DNA of 8,259 nt from Planctomycetaceae bacterium (GTDB taxonomy: Bacteria > Planctomycetota > Planctomycetia > Pirellulales > Pirellulaceae): the NCBI GenBank assembly GCA_007133715.1, contig SLMF01000290.1:1-8259 (forward strand), read 5' to 3'. A model generated the notes under the pieces. The model saw only the letters and a program-made list of their open reading frames with translations. It was not told where the DNA came from and did not search any database. Numbering within the stretch: position 1 is the stretch's first letter; every line of letters begins with the position of its first letter. The position numbers and the translations under genes were made by a program. Shown here piece after piece: positions 1 through 6,600 of the stretch.

Positions 1-12
1 CCCGCTCTTGGA

Positions 13-111
13 GAACCCCGTTGGGGTTCGGGGAGGGAAGGGTTGGGCGGACCGCGTCCCCGGGGTGCGCTATTGCGACCCCGGGCTTTGTTGTCGAACC
101 GCTTCGCGGTT
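13..111. repeat. Cluster of three perfect palindromes, probable planctomycete intergenic repeat element
   Basis: Three inverted repeats follow one another. The first is GAACCCC-GTT-GGGGTTC at 13-29 (7-bp stem, 3-nt loop). The second pairs CCCGGGGT (59-66) with ACCCCGGG (78-85), an 8-bp stem with an 11-nt loop. The third is AACCGC-TTC-GCGGTT at 97-111 (6-bp stem, 3-nt loop). A weaker fourth, TGGC/GCCA, lies at 118-130. The stems are seen directly. From memory, similar strings recur between genes in Pirellulaceae genomes, but I cannot verify copy number here. Without a T-tract after any stem a simple intrinsic terminator is not obvious, although the element could still end the transcript of an upstream gene outside the window. 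A 77-codon frame crossing it (43-276, TTG start) is not supported as a gene. Confidence 0.6.
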
Positions 112-246
112 AGGATTTGGCTTCGCGCCACGAGTTTAGTTCCATTAAGCCGGGCACTTATTCGACTGTCCCCTTCGGCCGGTCACACAGAAAGATGTTA
201 CCGCTTTAAGGGGGTCATTTATTTTAAGAAACCGAGTTCAGGGGTA

Positions 247-274
247 TTGACTCGACGAAGAGGAGTTTTAATCT
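247..274 (+). promoter_or_regulatory. Possible sigma70-like promoter
   Basis: TTGACT at 247-252 matches the -35 consensus at five of six positions. TAATCT (269-274) follows after 16 bases, but matches the -10 consensus at only three of six. The alternative TTTAAT (267-272) matches five of six, but with a short 14-base spacer. Transcription from here would give a leader of about 345 nt before the S8 gene. Planctomycete promoters are poorly characterised, so this is tentative. Confidence 0.25.
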
Positions 275-276
275 GA

Positions 277-309
277 GAGGAAGGATCCTCCGCAAAAGGG
301 GGTTCCCTC
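277..309 (+). other. Stem-loop in the putative leader
   Basis: GAGGAA (277-282) can pair with TTCCCTC (303-309) if one C is bulged. CCTCC (287-291) pairs with GGGGG (298-302), including one T-G wobble, around a GCAAAA loop (292-297). GGAT (283-286) stays unpaired on the 5' side. The hairpin would begin a few bases after the candidate -10 element, near the predicted 5' end of the transcript. There is no following T-tract, so a terminator is unlikely; 5'-end protection or a regulatory structure is possible. Inferred from base pairing only. Confidence 0.35.
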
Positions 310-615
310 GGCGTCCTTGGTCGAATCGGCGCGCAGCTCAAACGGCACGATACCGATTTCGGTCAATGGAACCGAGTGGTCCGAGCGGAAATCGGCCGCG
401 GCATGTGTCTTGTCCCAGCCACGGCAAACTTGGCCAGCCAACGCGGCATGCGGTCATGCCTTGGCGGCCCGAGGATCGCCAATCACTTATTCGTCTCCCA
501 TCGTTTTCTCGTATCCGCGGTATCGGATTCGACTTCTGACGGGGCTATCGGGGTCGGATCGGGATGCTCGGTTGGCGAGCGAGCGTTTGTATTCCCGAGG
601 CTTCTCTGTTGATCG

Positions 616-620
616 AAGGA
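616..620 (+). promoter_or_regulatory. Ribosome-binding site deciding the start at 628
   Basis: AAGGA lies seven bases before ATG 628. An in-frame TGA at 610-612 closes the frame just upstream, leaving only GTG 622 as an alternative start, which would be too close to this site. The ATG at 628 is therefore well supported. Confidence 0.75.
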
Positions 621-627
621 CGTGGTC

Positions 628-3600
628 ATGAATCGTCATCCTCGTGCGCGTGTCTTACCCAGTCCCTTTGGTGCCGGGCGGCTCGGCCGGACAACCCGCG
701 GAGCGAGGCATCGTCGCAAGCTGTTTTTGGAGTCGCTGGAGCCGCGGTTGCTGTTGGACGCGGGCGACGTGTTCGGCGGCAGTAGCTGGATGCTGGACGA
801 GGCGGGCATCTCGGGAGACCCGTACGGCGGGGCGAGTACCGTGCCCGGGGTGCACGCAGTCGAATCGTCGCTGGAACCGCATGTGGCGAACCGCGTGCTG
901 GTGCGGATTGCAACCCAGAGCGCACCGCGTCTGACGGCGCCGCAGGTACGGGGAGCGGCGACGGCGCTGCCGGCCGAGTTGGCCTTTTCCCCATTGTCCC
1001 AAGTGGTGATGGCGGCGGGTGCTGCATCGGCCCAGCCGGTGTTTTCCCAGTTGGCAAGTGCCGCGGGCGAGTGGGGCCACCTGGCGGCGAGGAACGCTGG
1101 GGTCGAACAGGCGGTCGAGGCGGATGGCGAGGCCGCGGCGCGGGCCCAACTGGGGCGCTGGTACCGGCTGAACCTGGCCGAGGGCAGCGATGTGATTGCC
1201 GCGTTGGGGGTGCTGGACGAGTTGCCGGAGGTCGAAGCGGTCGAACCGGTCTACGAATGGCAATTGGCTCACGAAATCCCGCCGGTGATCGAGGGGTTGC
1301 CGGACGGGACCACGGACCCGGCCTACGATCAGCAATGGTTTCACAACAACGCCAAGATCTGGCAGGCTTGGAACCATCTGAACCACAACGGCGTGTATCC
1401 GGGGGGCAGTCAGGATGTGGTGGTGGCCGTGATCGATTCGGGTGTGGATTACACGCACGAGGATCTGGCGGCCAGCATGTGGGTCAATCCGGGCGAGATT
1501 CCGGGCAATGGGATCGATGACGATGGCAACGGCTTCATTGATGACATTCACGGAGTCAGCGTCGTTTCGACTCCCGGCATGCACTCGGGCGACCCGATGG
1601 ATCTGCACGGTCACGGAACGCATGTAGCGGGGATCATCGCGGCGCAGGGGTTCAACGGACTGGGCGGGGTCGGCGTGGCGTTCAACACGCGGATCATGGC
1701 CATCCGAGCGGCCCAGTACAGTGGCGTGCTGACCGTGGACGACGTTGCGGAAGGCATCTTGTATGCCGCGGACAACGGGGCGGATGTGATCAATATGAGC
1801 TTTGGCGGCTACGCCCGCTCGCAGATCGTAGAAGACGCATTGGCCGTGGCGCTCAATCAGGCGGTATTGGTGGCTGCGGCGGGCAACGACAGTTTGCCGC
1901 GTGCTCTGGCCCCCATGTATCCCGCCGCATTGCCTTACGTACTGGGCGTGGAAGCGTCCACGCCCAGCGATGATTTGGCGGGTTTTTCCAACCTGGGTTA
2001 CGAGGTTCGAGCGCCGGGCGCTTCGATCTACAGCACCTTGCCGGGCGATCGGTACGCCGCGTGGAGCGGCACGTCGATGGCGGCGCCCGTCGTCTCGGGC
2101 GTGGCTGCCCTGATGCGTTCTTACTACTGGCAACGCGACATTTATTCCTCGCGGTTCCTGATGGGCAGCATTGCCGCTTCGGGCGGCGTGGTCGATGCCT
2201 ACCGGGCGCTGACGGAACCACCGCAGCCGGGCGTGCGCTTGTACGACAGTTGGCTGTTCGATGACCCGAAGATCGATCCGGCGAACGATGGCGATGGCCG
2301 GATCGATGCGGGCGAGACCGTGCATCTGGCCCTGGAATTGATCAATCGTTCGGGCATGGCAGAAAACGTGACCGCCACGCTCGAGGCCCGTGCTCCCGGT
2401 GCCGTGATGGACGATCCTTATGTGACGATCCTGACCGATACCATCAGTTTCGGCAACATCGGCCCGTTTGCCATCGGCGACAACGGCCTGATATGGAACG
2501 AGCAGGGGGTGATCGACGGAGTCGAGCGTCCTTTTGTCGTCCAGGTGGACTCGGAAACGCCGAATGACCACGTGATTTCTTTCGTGCTCACCACGACCTT
2601 CGAAGATGGCTGGCAACCGGAACGTCCGCAATTCACGCGGGTTGATCGGTTTCAGTTCAGCGTCCAAAGGGGCAGGAATCTTCCCACCGTGATCAGTGAG
2701 GACATGACCCTGACGGCCGATAGTCTGTGGATCGTCGGGGGACCGGTGCTGGTGGAATCCGCAGCGACTTTGAGAATCGAAGAAGGGACGCTGGTTCAGT
2801 GGGGAGCGATCAGCAGCGATCCGTATAATCCGGGTCCTCAGAGCGGGAATTTGATTGTCCGGGGCGGGCTGGTGGTCGAAGGCAGTGCGGCACGCCCGGT
2901 CAGCCTGTTTCCCTCGTATCTGGTCTCGGGCCAACGGACCAACATCAGCGTGGAATCCGGCGCGGCAGGCACTTTGGCCTACGCCAAGATTCGCAACCCC
3001 AATCTGTCAGGCTTCCAGACCGCGGATCACGTGTACTTCGACTGGGACGCCCACCAAGTGAATATCAACATCCGGCGAATCAACCATTCCGTGTTCCATC
3101 GATTGCTGGGAAGCGGGAGCATCTCCTTCGCGCGGATGGACAGTTCGGTGTTTTCGGCAGGCCGCCTGAGCCCGCCCTCGAACGCCCAGATTACCAACAG
3201 TGTCTTCCTGCAAGACAACGAAACCAATCACCGCCTGCAAATGACGGTACCCGTTTCCTTCGTGGATCGCTTGAATAACGAGCGGGGGGACTTGTCGCTG
3301 TTTTACGGCAGCCGTGTGATGGACAATGGCGATACCTACGTGACCATGCCAGTCGACACAACCACCCTGGAACTGGCCGAGACGATCGCCAATTTCTACG
3401 GCGGGCACGTGGCTTCGGCTGCCACGCAGGAAGATTGGGATATTCTCCGGGCCTATCTGAGCAACGTACCGCATTTCCGCTCCTACGGGCTGGCCAATTC
3501 CGACAGGTACTATATCGGGCTCTGCGATCGGGAGGAGCCGAACGACTGGACGTGGCTGGATGGTTCGCCGTTCGAGTTTGCCAATTGGGCCGGCGGCTCG

Positions 3601-6600
3601 CCTGCCGAGTTGTCCGGTTGGACCAAACATGTTGTCCAAGCTCTTTACGTGACCGACAATGGCCGCCATCGCGACTACAACTGGTATCCGCAGAACGAGG
3701 GCGCATCGGAGCGTTTCGGAAATGGCAGCCGTCGGCACTGGCGGTCCTTTATTCTGCGTCTGCCCGGAGAATGGACCATGGAAGAGCTCCAGGCGCCTCG
3801 CGACGACGGCAGTCTGGTGACGTATGTCAAAGAGAACTTCACCGGCAGCGTGCAGTACAACGCCTTTCTCAGCAAGTTCTGGGATCCCAACGTGGGGCGT
3901 TGGATGCGAGTTCAGACGTCCGGCCCCGCGGATGGCCATGCGATCATGTACGACAACTACTGGGGCACGGACAATCCCCAGTTGATCGACCACATGATCC
4001 ATGACTATTACGACACGTTCACCTTGGCCCGCGTTCAATACGGCGAGCCGCCTGGCCACGGTTTTGAAACCACGTATCCCTTTGTCCAAAGCGTGTCGAT
4101 CAACGGTCTGCCGGCCCACACGGTCCCCGTACTCGGCGCCGGTCCCGCCACGTTCGAGATCACTTTCAATCGCCCGATGGACCCCGGCGTGCAGCCGCTG
4201 GTCGCCTTCGGACCGTCCCCGCCGCACACGGATTTCCGAGTGCATCCCGTGGGCGGCAACGATGCGGGCTACAACCGCAATGAGCTGGAATTCACGGTCT
4301 CCCTGTCATCGCCCGCCAGCCAGACGGTGACGGTCGATTATGCGACCGCCGATCACACGGCTGTAGCGGGTGTGGACTACCAGGCCGTCCAAGGTACGCT
4401 GGTCTTTTCGGCCGGTGAAACCCAGAAATCCCTCCGCGTACCACTGATCGGCAATATCCTGGAACAGGATGATCGAGCTTTTTTTGTCCAATTGTCCAAC
4501 CCGAGCGGGGCTGAATTGGATGCTTCTCAGGCTGTAGGAACCATTCGGGACGACGACCCGACGCTGTCGATCGATGATCTCCAATTGCTGGCCGGTCCGG
4601 CGGGCACGACCGAGGCCGTTTTTACGGTCGCTCTGTCCAAGCCCTGCGCCGAGCCGGTCACGGTGCAGTATGCGACGGTTGATGGCACGGCTCAGGCTGA
4701 TCGCGAGTACCAGCCGGTGTCGGGACAGCTTACCTTCGACCCCGGCGTACTCGAGAAGACCATCGTGGTGCCGGTGCTGGAAAGCCCCGACGACCCGAGC
4801 GGCCGCAGTTTCTCAGTCCAACTGACTCATCCCACCCGCGTCAGTATCGCCGCTCATCGCGGGGTCGCGATCTTTGTCGACGAGGCCCCCGTGCCGCTGG
4901 CGACGTCCGCCAACACTCCGGTTCAGGCTGCGATCGCTTCGCAAGGAGCCCCGCTCGCAGACGCACCCGACGGCTCGGCTGCCAGGATACGGGAAACGGC
5001 ATCGTTCGTCGCGGGTTCGCAGACCGCAGAGCCCGGCAGGCTGCTGCAAGACTCGCCACCGCTGCTGTCCGTTGCCGATGCCGAGGCCGACGAAGGCCAT
5101 TATGGCTGGATCAACGACCGCACCTGGCGCGGCACGTATTGGGTGACGCCGATGACGGGCGAGAGCTATCACGAGATGCGGATCTCCGGGGCGGTGGCGG
5201 CCGACGATCCCTGGCTGGTCTCAGGTTACGATGTGGGCCGCTTTCGCTTCCAGGTCCGCACGATGGGCGTGGCCGCCATGACCTTGCACGCCAGCGGCCG
5301 GGAGGGGGGCATTCAATTGAGTTGGGCCCAGGACGATTTCGACCTGTTGGCCGGCTACCATCTCTACCGGGCCTGCAGCGAGTCGGGCCCGTTCACGCGA
5401 CTCAATGCCACGATCATCCCGGTCGGACAGGAGTATTTCCTGGACACCGATGTGGAACCCGCCGAGACGTGGTACTATCGTTTCACGGTGGTCCAAACGA
5501 ATATGAGCGAATCGGATCCGTCGAACGTGGCGTCGGCCGCCGCGTTGGATACCATCCCGCCCCAGATCGAACATGCCCCGCGGAATTCGGCGGCGCCCGA
5601 AGCCGGGTTGCGGTTGACCGCCACGGTCACCGACAACGTGGGAGTGGTCGGCGCGTCCGTGCATTACCGGCCCGCCGGTAGCTCGCAGGCTTATGTGACC
5701 CTGCCGATGCTGAACATCACCGATCACAGCTGGTCGGCCACGATCCCGGGTTCCTCGGTCCAGCCGCCGGGTATCGAGTACTACTTGACGGCCACCGACG
5801 GCCTGAATACGGTGTATCATGGCACGCCCGGAGCACCCCACACCGTGCTGGTCGTCGCCGCACCCAGCATCACCTCCGTCTCGCCGAATCAGGGAGATTC
5901 CCGCGGCGGCACACGCGTCACGGTCTCCGGCTCCATGTTCCAAGAAGGAGCCACCGTCGAATTCGGCGGGATACCGGCAACCGACGTGGTGCTTCAGACC
6001 AGCGGCCAGCTCCGCGCCACAACCCCGGCACATTTTCCCTCCCTGGTCGATGTCCGCGTCGTCAATCCCGACGAGAGCCAGGCGGTTCTGTTGAGCGGTT
6101 ACCGTTTCGTCGATGACGGGGCCGTTCTTTCCCTGCCCTTCCTGACGGCGGACGCCGGTGCGATTCTGGATATCCCGATCTCGCTGGCTCACGTCAACGG
6201 TCTGCATGCCGTCCAGGCGACCGTGAATTTCGACCCCGCCGTGCTGCGCGTGCGGAACGTCCTTACGGGAACTTTGACCAGCGGCTGGGCACTGGAAGTC
6301 AATACGAATACCAGCGGACGAGTGACCCTGTCGCTGGCCGGCGCCCAGCCCGCCAGCGGCAGCGGTACGCTGGCACGATTGCATGTCGAGGTGGTCGGGC
6401 CGGTCGCCTCCCAAACGACGCTGGACTGGGGTGAGGTCGCTCTGAATGACGGGGCGATCCAAGCGGACTTGAGCAACGGGTTGCTCGCCGTGCAAGGCTA
6501 CTTTACCCTCAGCGGCAACGTTCGCTACTTCCAAGACCAACGTCCCGTGCCCGGAACCCTGTTGGAACTGGTCGGTATCGGGTGCCAAGAATCCACCAGC

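Larger units (their letters stand above)
112..627. other. Non-coding upstream region of the giant S8 gene
   Basis: No convincing gene is present. The first part (about 190-275) is AT-richer than the rest of the window and holds the promoter candidate. Positions 310-615 show only small inverted repeats: CCGATTTC (353-360) with GAAATCGG (388-395), an 8-bp stem with a 27-nt loop; ATCCG/CGGAT at 513-528; and GCTCG/CGAGC at 566-580. A 104-codon frame (317-631, TTG start) overlaps the real start codon as ATGA, but it has no ribosome-binding site, no recognisable domain and little coding-like codon use, so I do not call it. No tRNA, riboswitch class or CRISPR array was recognised. Confidence 0.5.

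Noticed and set aside
13..29. GAACCCC-GTT-GGGGTTC as an intrinsic terminator of an upstream gene
   Set aside because: It is followed by a G-rich stretch with no T-tract; it is better explained as part of the palindrome cluster.
43..276. 77-codon frame across the palindrome cluster
   Set aside because: It starts at TTG without a ribosome-binding site, and its translation is largely dictated by the inverted repeats.
521..562. TATCGG/TATCGG/GATCGG direct repeats as a possible operator
   Set aside because: The copies are short, unevenly spaced (25 and 11 bases) and imperfect; this is within chance for a GC-rich leader.
317..631. 104-codon plus-strand frame from TTG, overlapping ATG 628 as ATGA
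   Set aside because: The overlap suggests translational coupling, but there is no ribosome-binding site before 317, the codon use is unlike the main gene, and no motif or family is recognisable.
655..2934. Open reading frame of 759 codons on the minus strand
   Set aside because: It is in exact codon register with the real plus-strand gene. Its stop is the complement of the rare TTA codon at residue 10. It stays open because the sense gene avoids TTA, CTA and TCA codons. No domain was recognised in it.
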